Part shown: in pieces, positions 26,378-34,127 of the stretch
Layout: each line of letters starts with the position of its first letter
Position numbering within the stretch: position 1 is the stretch's first letter
Assembly (NCBI GenBank): GCA_902826095.1
Contig: CADEDN010000010.1
Coordinates: forward strand, 40,511 to 104,510
Length of the DNA stretch: 64,000 nucleotides
From: an uncultured Alphaproteobacteria bacterium
Lineage (GTDB): Bacteria; Pseudomonadota; Alphaproteobacteria; Caulobacterales; Parvularculaceae
Reading direction: 5' to 3'
Notes under the pieces: generated by a model
What the model saw: the letters and a program-made list of their open reading frames with translations, nothing else
Database searches by the model: none
What the model was told of the DNA's origin: nothing
Translations under genes and position numbers: made by a program

Positions 26378-28126
26378 TTGCAAGAACCGCCCGGCGCGCC
26401 GGATAAGGACGCGCCGCCAATCCCGCCGACGTCCGGCATGCAAGCCGACCCCCGATTGAACGCCCCGACATTCGCCGAGCTCTTCACCCCGAAGCTCGTC
26501 ACGGTCTTGCGCGAGGGCTATGGCGCAAAGGAACTCCGCGCCGACGCATTCGCCGGCGCGACCGTCGCGATTGTCGCCCTGCCGCTGTCGATGGCGATCG
26601 CCATCGCTTCGGGCGTCGGGCCGGAGCGCGGGCTGTACGCGGCGATTGTCGGCGGATTTTTTGTGTCATTGCTCGGCGGCAGCCGCTTTCAGGTCGGCGG
26701 TCCCGCCGGCGCGTTCATCGTCCTTGTCTCGGCGAGCGTCGCGCGGCATGGCGTCGACGGGCTTATACTCGCGACTTTTCTTTCCGGCCTGATGCTGGCG
26801 ACGGCGGGGTATTTGCGCCTTGGCTCTTATGTCCAGCTGATCCCGTTTCCGGTGACGGTCGGCTTCACCGCCGGCATCGCCGTCATCATCTTTTCGAGCC
26901 AGATCAAGGACCTTCTAGGGCTCGCCATAGCGGGCGAGGCGCACGGGGCGATCCTCGCCAGTCTCAGGGCCGATGTCGCCGCGATCGACACCATCAATCC
27001 GCACGCCGTCGGCGTCGCCGCCCTGACGATCGCGACGATTGTCGCCTTGCGAAAATGGCGGCCGTCCTTTCCGGGAATTCTTGTCGCGGTCGTCTTCGCT
27101 GCAATCGCAACGGCGCTGTTCGACCTTCCCGTCGAGACGATCGGCGACCGCTTCGGCGTCATTCCTTCGGGGATCGGGGCGCCGGCGATCCCTGATTTCT
27201 CCTTGCGGAAAATCGCGGCGGTGTTTCCGGACGCTTTCGCTTTCTTCCTGCTCGGCGCAATTGAGTCGTTGCTGTCAGCGACCGTCGCCGACGGGATGAC
27301 GGGACGGCGCCACCGCGCCAATTGCGAGCTTGCGGCGCAGGGCGCCGCCAATGTCGCGACGGCTTTGTTCGGCGGCATGGTCGTCACCGGCACGATCGCG
27401 CGCACGGCGACGAATGTCCGCGCCGGCGCGCATGGGCCGGTCGCCGGCATGATGCATTCGGCGTTTCTGCTCGCTTTCATGGCGGTCGCCGCGCCGCTCT
27501 TGAGCTATGCGCCGCTCGCCGCGCTCGCCGGCGTTCTCGCGATCGTCGCCTGGAACATGGTCGAAAGGGAATCCTTCTTCGCCCTGCTGCGCGGCTCCAG
27601 AGGCGACGCCGCCGCGCTGCTGGCGACGTTTTTCCTCACCATATTCAGAAGCCTCACCGAAGCGATCGCCGCGGGCGTCGCGATCGGCGCCGTCGCTTTC
27701 ATTCATCGCATGGCGAGCGCGGCGCAGGTGACGTCGGAAGCGCCGCTGATCCGCCGCGATGAAGCCGACGCGCCGCCTGGCGAGCGGTCGGCCTATGTCC
27801 CGGCGACGAGCGCCGGCGCCGGCACGAATGTCGCGATCTACCGAATTTCCGGCGCGGTCTTTTTCGGATCGGCGGCGAGCCTTGGCCTCGCCCTCGACCG
27901 CATTCTCGCCGGCGAGAAGACATTCATCCTCGATTTCGAGAAGGCCGCCTTTGTCGATTCTTCAGGCGCGCAGGCGATCCGGAGTTTCGTCGAAAAGGCG
28001 CGCCGGCAGCATGTCGAGGTGATCATCTCGGCCGCATCAGCGCCGATCCGCGCCGAACTTGATCGCGCGGGCGTCGCGCCGCCGCGCGTCAGCCTCGCCG
28101 CATCGATCGCCGAAGCAATCGTCTGA
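26378..28126 (+). CDS. second SulP-family anion transporter with STAS domain
   Basis: A 582-residue SulP protein, distinct from the carbonic anhydrase-linked one. ELRADAFAGATVAIVALPLS, GGPAGAFIVLVSASV, and FFLLGAIESLLSATVADGMT mark the transmembrane core; the STAS domain ends the protein (VAIYRISGAVFFGSAASL, FILDFEKAAFVDSSGAQAIR). The residue after DSS is the position phosphorylated in anti-sigma factor antagonists. A TTG at 26378 with AGAGG upstream is the likely start, with an ATG at 26438 as alternative. No neighbouring gene indicates the substrate. Confidence 0.85.
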   Translation: MQEPPGAPDKDAPPIPPTSGMQADPRLNAPTFAELFTPKLVTVLREGYGAKELRADAFAGATVAIVALPLSMAIAIASGVGPERGLYAAIVGGFFVSLLGGSRFQVGGPAGAFIVLVSASVARHGVDGLILATFLSGLMLATAGYLRLGSYVQLIPFPVTVGFTAGIAVIIFSSQIKDLLGLAIAGEAHGAILASLRADVAAIDTINPHAVGVAALTIATIVALRKWRPSFPGILVAVVFAAIATALFDLPVETIGDRFGVIPSGIGAPAIPDFSLRKIAAVFPDAFAFFLLGAIESLLSATVADGMTGRRHRANCELAAQGAANVATALFGGMVVTGTIARTATNVRAGAHGPVAGMMHSAFLLAFMAVAAPLLSYAPLAALAGVLAIVAWNMVERESFFALLRGSRGDAAALLATFFLTIFRSLTEAIAAGVAIGAVAFIHRMASAAQVTSEAPLIRRDEADAPPGERSAYVPATSAGAGTNVAIYRISGAVFFGSAASLGLALDRILAGEKTFILDFEKAAFVDSSGAQAIRSFVEKARRQHVEVIISAASAPIRAELDRAGVAPPRVSLAASIAEAIV

Positions 28127-28131
28127 AGCGG

Positions 28132-30129
28132 CTATTTTGTCAGCGCGCCGGTCGCGAGGTCGACGCCCGCCGCCTCAAGCGCGCGCCGCAGCGGATCGAG
28201 CCTTTCGCCGTAGAGATTGGCGCGATCACCCTTGAGGCTGACCTCGCTCCGCACTTGCACGGCGCTGATCGTCGGCGCGATGGCGCGGGCCTTCTGGAAG
28301 TCGGCGCACCCTTCCTCCCACTCAAGGCCGCAGCGCGCGATCAGCTTCTTCGCCTCGACGCCGAAGCCGGTCGCGAATTCCTCATACTGAACGGTGTGGA
28401 AGCGTCCCGGCAGGATGCGCTCGAAATGGTCGACGAGTTTGGCGTAGAGCCCGTAGCGTTTCGCGATGTCGTCGAAACTTGTCGTCCAAGCCCAGAATTT
28501 CATCATGTCCTGGCGCCAGATCGCCAGACCGTTCTCGACCGGATTGCGGCGGACATTGATGATGACCGCCTTTGGAAAAACCTGCGCGATGAAACCGGCC
28601 GCCTCGATATTGAGGAGATTCTTGTCGGTGAAGCGGGGGCTCAGGAATTTCGCGGAAACGCCGCTCCTATAACGCTTCGCGAAAATTTCGCGTTCAGCGG
28701 ACAACAGCGTCGCCTCGCCAAGGCGGTAATTCTGCCTCAGCCAGCTATTGAATATGTTCGGCATCATCGCCATTTCGCCGCCGGCGTCGACCATCGAATG
28801 GGCGGCGATGACGCTTTCGACAAGCGTCGAACCGCAGCGCGGCAAGCCGACGATGAAAATCGGCTGCGATCCTTCGTCGCCAGCCTCCTCGCCCGGGGGC
28901 CCCTCGCCGCGAAACACATTGATGATGACATCGGTCCATGCGGCGTGGCCCTGATAGTCATAATTGAGCTGTTCGACGCGGCTTCGCTCCTGCGCGAGCG
29001 TATTCGCTTTTTCGTATTCCGCGAAAGCGGCGTCGATGTCGCCGCGCGCGTCGCGATTATGGGCGACGACGAAAGCGGCCGTGGCGCGCGACCCGGGCGC
29101 GACGTCGGCGCGTTCAGACCAGGCTCTGGCGTTCGCTTCCTCCTCGTCCGACAGCCAGCCGTTCCTGAGGAGGCTCAATTGAGGATAGGCGCCGATCAAC
29201 GTCGGATCGGCTTCGATGCAGCGCCGGCAATAGGCCTCGGCTTCCTCATTGCGGCCCTGATAGGTGAGCAGCAGCGCTCTTGTCGAAAGAACGCGCGCAT
29301 TATGCGGCTCCAGCGCTTCCGCCTCGCGGAGGGCGGCGTCCGCTCTTTCGAAATTGAGCGCATTGATGGCGACCGTCGCGAGCTGGCTGAGGCTCTCCGC
29401 AGCGGGCGTTTCAATCGTCAGTGTACGCTCAATCGCCGTCAGCGCGTCGTCAAATCGTCCGGCCTCATAGAAGGAGGTCGCGAGATCCCGCCAGCCTTGC
29501 GGGTCTTCCGGCGCGATCTTGATCAGCCTGCCGGCGAGCGCTTCGAGCGCCGCGAAATCGCGGCGCGTCCGCGCGATTTCGAGACGCAGCTTGATTGCGT
29601 CGATATCATTGGGGCGGATTTTTTCCATGTGATCCAACACGTAATAGGCGCCGCCGTAATTTTCCTGCGCCGCGAGCGCGCGCGCGAGGATCAAGCCGGT
29701 CGCATGATCATTCGGATCGATCTGCAGCGCGCGGTCGAACGCCTCGGCGGCGGCTTTGAGATCTTGCCGCTCGACATGGAGACGGCCAAGACTGACGAAC
29801 GCCGGCGCGAAATCGGGGTGCTGCGTCGTCGTCCGCGTCAATTCTTCAACGGCAAGGTCTGTCTCGCCGGCCTTCGCATAAAGCTCCGCGAGATTGATGC
29901 GGTAGCCCGGGCGCCTCGGCTGTTTTTCGATCGCCCGCTTCAGCGGCGCTTCAGCTTCCGAGGTCCGGCCGACATCGAGCAGGGCGCGGCCATAGGCGCT
30001 GAGCGTATCGGGATCGTCCGGGGTTTCCTTGAGCGCCCGCTCATAGATCGGGATGGCGCGCGTCGGCGAGCCCTGGCGGTGGATTTCGAGGGCTTCCTTG
30101 AGGGTGGCGGAAAGGGATGTTTGCGACAT
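28132..30129 (-). CDS. TPR-repeat sulfotransferase-family protein
   Basis: A 665-residue protein. About eight tetratricopeptide repeats fill residues 1-400 (for example EAFDRALQIDPNDHATGLIL), followed by a sulfotransferase-like domain with the PAPS-binding loop IFIVGLPRCGSTLVESVIAA and VIINVRRNPVENGLAIW as the 3'-phosphate site. Such fusions are common in alphaproteobacteria and are thought to sulfate proteins or glycans; the target is unknown. It is convergent with the SulP gene, leaving 5 bp between the two genes, so no terminator fits between them. Confidence 0.87.
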   Translation of the reverse strand: MSQTSLSATLKEALEIHRQGSPTRAIPIYERALKETPDDPDTLSAYGRALLDVGRTSEAEAPLKRAIEKQPRRPGYRINLAELYAKAGETDLAVEELTRTTTQHPDFAPAFVSLGRLHVERQDLKAAAEAFDRALQIDPNDHATGLILARALAAQENYGGAYYVLDHMEKIRPNDIDAIKLRLEIARTRRDFAALEALAGRLIKIAPEDPQGWRDLATSFYEAGRFDDALTAIERTLTIETPAAESLSQLATVAINALNFERADAALREAEALEPHNARVLSTRALLLTYQGRNEEAEAYCRRCIEADPTLIGAYPQLSLLRNGWLSDEEEANARAWSERADVAPGSRATAAFVVAHNRDARGDIDAAFAEYEKANTLAQERSRVEQLNYDYQGHAAWTDVIINVFRGEGPPGEEAGDEGSQPIFIVGLPRCGSTLVESVIAAHSMVDAGGEMAMMPNIFNSWLRQNYRLGEATLLSAEREIFAKRYRSGVSAKFLSPRFTDKNLLNIEAAGFIAQVFPKAVIINVRRNPVENGLAIWRQDMMKFWAWTTSFDDIAKRYGLYAKLVDHFERILPGRFHTVQYEEFATGFGVEAKKLIARCGLEWEEGCADFQKARAIAPTISAVQVRSEVSLKGDRANLYGERLDPLRRALEAAGVDLATGALTK

Positions 30130-30308
30130 GAGAACGGAACGCCTTCAAGGGGTTGGATCCGGCGCGGGCTTTCGCGGCCGAGGTTCTGAAAGGCGAGCTT
30201 ATAGGCGCGCATTTTGAAAACGCCACGCAAAAACCGGGTCGCAAGCGAGGGCGGTTCCGGCAGGCGCCGGCGGCCGATGTTATCAGCTTGCATTGATCAG
30301 GATCGATG

Positions 30309-30405
30309 GTGCCATCCCGGACGGCGCGAGGCGCCGATCCGGGACCCCATGCGTTCGCCGCTGGAGGTCCCGGATAATCGCCTTCGGCGATTTCCGGGAT
30401 GACAG
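30309..30405. repeat. REP-like pair of palindromes
   Basis: Two hairpins lie head to tail: TCCCGGA ... TCCGGGA at 30314-30344 with an inner GGCGC/GCGCC stem, and TCCCGGA ... TCCGGGA at 30368-30399 with an inner ATCGCC/GGCGAT stem. The outer edges, CATCCCGG and CCGGGATG, are also complementary. This matches the style of dispersed intergenic palindromes in alphaproteobacteria. I saw no second copy in this window. Confidence 0.6.
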
Positions 30406-30452
30406 GAGATGAGTCTCATCAGCGCAAATTGGCAAAAGTCGGGATCGGGCCC

Positions 30453-30481
30453 TTGACGTCAATTCGATCCTTCTATATTTA
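30453..30481 (+). promoter_or_regulatory. putative arsR promoter (leaderless type)
   Basis: TTGACG (30453-30458) and TATTTA (30476-30481) are 17 bp apart; the -10-like box ends 7 nt before the ATG at 30489 and no ribosome-binding site is present. The AT-rich TATATTTATCAAACTAT around it could hold an ArsR operator, but I cannot define the half-sites. Confidence 0.5.
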
Positions 30482-30488
30482 TCAAACT

Positions 30489-30845
30489 ATGGAAACGAAT
30501 GAAGCCCGCGCCGCTTTCGCCGCCCTGTCGCAGGAAAACCGCCTCGACGCGCTGCGGATGCTCGTGAAGGCCGGCCCGACCGGGATCGCCGCCGGCGATC
30601 TTGGCGAGCGGATCGGGGTCGCCGCGCCGACAATGTCCTTTCACCTCAAGGAATTGTCGAATGCCGGCCTGATCTCGTCGCGCAAGGAAGGCCGACATGT
30701 TTTCTACGCCGCCAATTACGGCGGCATCCGCGGCCTTGTCGATTTCCTGATGGCTGATTGCTGCCAGGGCGACCCGCGGCTCTGCGGCCCTTACATCATC
30801 AAGGAGACCAGCCATGAACCGTTTGCATGTGCATCTAAGAGTTAA
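30489..30845 (+). CDS. arsR: ArsR-family repressor of the arsenic operon
   Basis: A 118-residue winged-helix repressor: ALSQENRLDALRMLV, then the recognition region IGVAAPTMSFHLKELSNAGL and the wing SSRKEGRHVFYAAN. Cysteines lie at the C-terminus (DCCQGDPRLC), the position where one class of ArsR proteins binds As(III), rather than in the DNA-binding helix. It overlaps arsI by 32 bp and heads arsI-arsC-aquaporin. The start at 30489 is inferred from homology and promoter spacing. Confidence 0.9.
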   Translation: METNEARAAFAALSQENRLDALRMLVKAGPTGIAAGDLGERIGVAAPTMSFHLKELSNAGLISSRKEGRHVFYAANYGGIRGLVDFLMADCCQGDPRLCGPYIIKETSHEPFACASKS

Positions 30846-31245
30846 GGACCTCGACAAGTCGATCGCCTTCTATTCGGCGCTTTTCGCCAAAGAGCCCGAC
30901 AAGCGCGAGCAGGATTACGCGAAATGGATGCTCGAGGATCCGCGCGCCAATATCGCGATTTCGGCGCGCGGCGCGGCGCCCGGGATCGATCATGTCGGCC
31001 TTGAGGTCGACTCCGGCGATGAACTCGACATCATCGCGGCGCGGCTCAAAGACGCCGGCGTCGGAACGCTTGAGGAGCCGGACGCGACCTGCTGCTATGC
31101 GCGGAGCGACAAATACTGGGCGCTCTCGCCGGACGGCGCGAAATGGGAACTCTATCACACCTTCGCCGACTCAAAGACCTTCGGCGCGGCGCCGGCGCGC
31201 GACGCCATGGAGAAGGCGGCGGCGTCCGCCTGCTGCGGCGGATGA
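30814..31245 (+). CDS. arsI: ArsI/CadI-family C-As lyase
   Basis: ArsI is a Fe(II)-dependent dioxygenase of the VOC fold that cleaves the C-As bond of trivalent organoarsenicals, releasing As(III). The likely iron ligands His5, His60 and Glu112 and the vicinal substrate-binding pair Cys93-Cys94 (DATCCYARSDKYW) are all present in the 143-residue protein, and a further Cys pair ends the protein (ACCGG). Its start lies inside the arsR gene and its stop overlaps arsC by ATGA. Confidence 0.88.
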   Translation: MNRLHVHLRVKDLDKSIAFYSALFAKEPDKREQDYAKWMLEDPRANIAISARGAAPGIDHVGLEVDSGDELDIIAARLKDAGVGTLEEPDATCCYARSDKYWALSPDGAKWELYHTFADSKTFGAAPARDAMEKAAASACCGG

Positions 31246-31682
31246 AATCCATCCTCTTCCTGTGCACGGGCAATTCGGCGCGCTCGATCATGGCCGAGGC
31301 CTATATGAACCGGAAAGGCGCGCCCGAATGGCGCGCCTTTTCCGCCGGCTCGCGTCCGACGGGAACGCCGAACCCCTTCGCGCTCGCGACATTGTCCGCT
31401 CACGGAATAGAGCCCGAAGCGCCGCGCTCGAAAAGCTGGGACGAGTTCGCGGCGCCGGGCGCGCCTTTCATGGACGTCGTCGTCACCGTCTGCGACAACG
31501 CGGCGGGCGAAGTTTGCCCGCTCTGGCCGGCGAAAGCCGGCGCGGCGCCGCGCAAGCTGCATTGGTCGTTTCCCGATCCCGCCGCGGCGGCGGGAAGCGA
31601 CGCCGACAAACACGCGGCGTTTGAGGCGGTCTTCGCCGACATCCGCGCGATGATCGATCAATTCCTCGCCGCGGAGCGCTAA
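31242..31682 (+). CDS. arsC: arsenate reductase, low-molecular-weight phosphatase type
   Basis: Reduces As(V) to As(III). The 146-residue protein starts with the P-loop CTGNSARS (Cys8-x5-Arg14), and the general-acid region FPDPAAA follows. Two further cysteines in VCDNAAGEVC could carry the disulfide relay to thioredoxin, as in the Staphylococcus-type enzyme, though spacing is unlike it; a glutaredoxin-coupled or fused-type mechanism is also possible. The ATG overlaps the arsI stop. Arsenite produced here would leave through the aquaporin encoded next. Confidence 0.88.
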   Translation: MKSILFLCTGNSARSIMAEAYMNRKGAPEWRAFSAGSRPTGTPNPFALATLSAHGIEPEAPRSKSWDEFAAPGAPFMDVVVTVCDNAAGEVCPLWPAKAGAAPRKLHWSFPDPAAAAGSDADKHAAFEAVFADIRAMIDQFLAAER

Positions 31683-31688
31683 AGCCCC

Positions 31689-32381
31689 ATGATTCGCAAA
31701 ATCGCCGCGGAGGCGCTTGGTACGGCGCTCCTTCTCGCCATCGTCGTCGGATCGGGGATCATGGGCGAGCGCCTCGCCGGCGGCAATGAGGCGATCGCGC
31801 TCCTCGGCAACACGCTGGCGACGGCGGCGGGACTGATCGTCCTGATCCTGATTTTCGCGCCCGTCTCCGGCGCGCATTTCAATCCGGCCGTGACGGGCAT
31901 TTTCCTTCTGCGTAAAGAAATCGCGCCTCGCCCCGCCGCCCTCTACATGCTCGCGCAGATCATTGGCGGCGCGCTCGGCGTCTTTCTCGCGCACGCGATG
32001 TTCGACGCCGACATCCTCCAGACGAGCGCGAAGGCGCGCGCAGGCGCAGGCCAAGCGATCGGCGAGGCGACGGCGACCTTCATGCTTCTCCTGACGATCC
32101 TCGCCTGCCGCCGCGCGCGCCCGGACGCCCTTCCTTTCGCCGTCGGCCTCGTCATCGCGGCGGGATATTGGTTCACATCGTCAACATCCTTCGCCAATCC
32201 GGCGGTGACGATCGCCCGCACGATGACCGACAGTTTCGCCGGCATCCGCCCCGCCGACGCGCCGATGTTCATCACCGCGCAAGCGGCCGGCGCGGCGCTG
32301 GCGCTTGGCGTCTTTCGCCTGCTGTTTGCGCCAACGGGCGCCGACGGTGCGGGCCGGCCGCCGCAAGCCGCGTCAGGTTGA
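31689..32381 (+). CDS. aqpS: aquaglyceroporin (MIP family), AqpS-like
   Basis: A 230-residue six-helix channel. The two half-helix motifs are HFNPAVT and FANPAVTIAR, with ALGTALLLAIVVGSG as the first helix. In Sinorhizobium an aquaporin in the ars operon (AqpS) lets As(III) produced by ArsC flow out of the cell; the same role is inferred here from position 6 bp after arsC. No ArsB or ACR3 pump gene is present in the window. Confidence 0.88.
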   Translation: MIRKIAAEALGTALLLAIVVGSGIMGERLAGGNEAIALLGNTLATAAGLIVLILIFAPVSGAHFNPAVTGIFLLRKEIAPRPAALYMLAQIIGGALGVFLAHAMFDADILQTSAKARAGAGQAIGEATATFMLLLTILACRRARPDALPFAVGLVIAAGYWFTSSTSFANPAVTIARTMTDSFAGIRPADAPMFITAQAAGAALALGVFRLLFAPTGADGAGRPPQAASG

Positions 32382-32952
32382 CGACCGCGTTCGCCGCGCC
32401 TGCATGGACAATCGGGTAATGAGTAAGGCGTCGGCGTAAAGCTGACGGACACCAAGGCGCAAAGGCGTCCGCCGCGCGGGGCGCGCGTCCGGCGCCGGAT
32501 GATCCGCCTTTGCCGGACAATCCGCGCGCCGGCGCTGCGCGCTCGATGCGACCCGGGCGCGGCTTCGCGATCGCCGCGCGCGCGTTTCGCGGGGCGTTCC
32601 TTGCTGCGAAACGGCGGCGATCCGAGCCATCCTTTTCGCCTCGCGCCGCCAGCATGTCGCCGGACAAACGCGGCCTGTTCACTTGTCAAAGAGCCGGACA
32701 GGGCTCATCGCCCCGCCCATCATAGCAACATTGGAATTGGCGATTTCCCTCGCGCGTTCAAGCGGCGATTTGCGTGAATTTTCGGGCGCGTTTTCGCGCG
32801 GCGCGGGCATTCGTCCGTTCACGCATTAACCATTGGGCCCGCCGGCGCCATTCGCCGACCGACCGGTCAGCCAATCTACGGCGCCCCGAAGGAAAGCGCG
32901 GCGACAGGAGCGCTGCAGAGCGGGCTTCCGCCCGCCGGCTCTTCCGACTTCT
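32382..32952. other. gene-free stretch between the ars operon and the RHS island
   Basis: About 570 bp without a convincing gene. Frames are open by G+C bias, but none shows a recognisable protein or start signal. The last part leads without a stop into the first RHS fragment, but its translation does not resemble an RHS core, so the RHS homology seems to start abruptly near 32953. Confidence 0.5.
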
Positions 32953-33370
32953 TCGGCCGGCCCATCGCCGAGCATGACGGCGCGACCGGCGCCGTCATGC
33001 GCGAATATGTCTGGCTTGGGCTCATGCCGGTCGCGTTCATAGATCATTCGTCAGGCTCGGCGGTCACCTACTACATGCATGTCGATCAGGTGGTGAACCC
33101 GCAGAAACTGACCGACGGCTCGGGCCTCGTCGTCTGGGACCGCGTTGCCGACCCGTTCGGGGTCGAGATCGCGGCGACCGGATCGTTAACGCAGCGCTTG
33201 CGATTCCCCGGCCAATACGCCGACGATGAAACGGATTTGTTTCAAAACTGGAACCGCGATTACGACCCTTCGTTGGGCAGATATGTCCAGTCTGACCCGA
33301 TCGGGTTGCTTGGCGGGATTAATACGTATGCGTATGTTGAAGGGAATCCGTTAAAGTTCGTCGACCCGAA
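32953..33370 (+). repeat. RHS core repeat, copy A
   Basis: Direct repeat of the segment at 34344-34755. Both encode FGRP/L-I/V-AEH-D/N-G through RDYDPSLGRYVQSDPIGLLG to AYVEGNP; the stretch from about 33228 to 33270 is base-for-base identical to its partner. Divergence begins just after the EGNP codons, where the two tips differ. Confidence 0.85.
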
Positions 33371-33710
33371 GGGGTTGCAGCAGAACAAGCGGTTCCGCGA
33401 TTGCGACAAAGCTGAGATCGATGCATGCTACGAGCAATGCACGCCGAGAGGAATTGAGAGTTGCAAAGTGCCCCAGACTTTTAGGATTACCAGGATTAAG
33501 GAAGAACTGGTCGTTCGCGAATGGGTTGATGGGCCGATGAGCTGCTCTTGCAATGATCCGGATGACAATATTTGCAGAAAAAGTCCCGCCGTTTGTTTAG
33601 CTGTCGTTTCTGGTGTTTGCATATTGCTCGCCACACCGATTCCGGATGACGTTCTAATTCCGCCGCTAATCGGCGCCGCAGGTTTGGCCGGAGCCGCGGG
33701 ATCCCAATAA
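32997..33710 (+). CDS. RHS-repeat core fragment with Cys-rich C-terminal tip (orphan cassette 1)
   Basis: Encodes the end of an RHS core (VWDRVADPFG, RFPGQYADDETDLFQNWNRD, DPSLGRYVQSDPIGLLGG) and then an unrelated C-terminal tip of about 110 residues. The frame is open upstream of the ATG and has RHS homology from about 32953, so the gene is 5'-truncated; the ATG at 32997 is only the first available start. RHS proteins deliver variable C-terminal toxins cleaved after this core. The tip has about ten cysteines (DACYEQC, SCKVP, CSCND) and ends in hydrophobic segments; its activity is unknown. A gene with a strong ribosome-binding site follows 14 bp later. Confidence 0.75.
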   Translation: MREYVWLGLMPVAFIDHSSGSAVTYYMHVDQVVNPQKLTDGSGLVVWDRVADPFGVEIAATGSLTQRLRFPGQYADDETDLFQNWNRDYDPSLGRYVQSDPIGLLGGINTYAYVEGNPLKFVDPKGLQQNKRFRDCDKAEIDACYEQCTPRGIESCKVPQTFRITRIKEELVVREWVDGPMSCSCNDPDDNICRKSPAVCLAVVSGVCILLATPIPDDVLIPPLIGAAGLAGAAGSQ

Positions 33711-33724
33711 GACTAGGAGTTGAA

Positions 33725-34081
33725 ATGCGATTTGAATCCCGCGAGCTCAATCTTTACGCAGAGCCGATTAAGGCGTCGCAATTGGAAAGAGGCGCAGTGT
33801 ATTTTCTCGTCAGTTTCGTAGACGAGAAACTGCATATTCCAGTCGTTGAGACACTCGTGTTTGGAGGGATTGAGGAACATGCAGTTCAGGCTCCCAAGTT
33901 TGTTTTTCACAGCGTTAGCTCGAACCTGGGCGGAGAGCCGACCAGTTCAGACGCAAGGAAAAAATTCGCGGAATCAGCGATCTTAAAATGCGAGGAGCGT
34001 GAACTTGCGGGTATTTACGATTTTGAACACGCTCTCGATGTTTTATTACGATGCTCCCTAAGAAGGAGAAATCTAGCCTAA
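33725..34081 (+). CDS. candidate immunity protein for RHS tip 1
   Basis: A 118-residue soluble protein of no recognised family, preceded by AGGAGTTGAA. Codon use is clearly more A+T-rich than in surrounding housekeeping genes. In RHS loci the small gene directly after each C-terminal tip encodes the cognate immunity protein; this position, not sequence similarity, supports the call. Sequence features include DEKLHIPVVETLVF and LLRCSLRRRNLA at the end. Confidence 0.6.
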   Translation: MRFESRELNLYAEPIKASQLERGAVYFLVSFVDEKLHIPVVETLVFGGIEEHAVQAPKFVFHSVSSNLGGEPTSSDARKKFAESAILKCEERELAGIYDFEHALDVLLRCSLRRRNLA

Positions 34082-34127
34082 GCCGCTCATCCAGTCTGTA
34101 CAAGAACGCGCCGGGGGCGCGCGCACG

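Larger units (their letters stand above)
30130..30488. other. intergenic stretch upstream of the arsenic operon
   Basis: About 360 bp that separates two divergent genes. It holds the two REP-like hairpins described separately and the arsR promoter at its right end. The left half carries the upstream region of the TPR-sulfotransferase, where I see no clear promoter. Confidence 0.6.

Noticed and set aside
28255..30189. A long open frame opposite the TPR-sulfotransferase gene
   Set aside because: It has shadow composition, no motifs and no start signal, while the minus strand encodes recognisable TPR and PAPS-binding segments.
30314..30399. A rho-independent terminator of a gene upstream of arsR
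   Set aside because: No T-run follows either hairpin and the neighbouring genes diverge from this stretch, so nothing would end here.
32382..32952. Small genes between the aquaporin and the RHS island
   Set aside because: Several frames of 60-90 codons are open, but they are Arg-rich shadows without starts, motifs or ribosome-binding sites.
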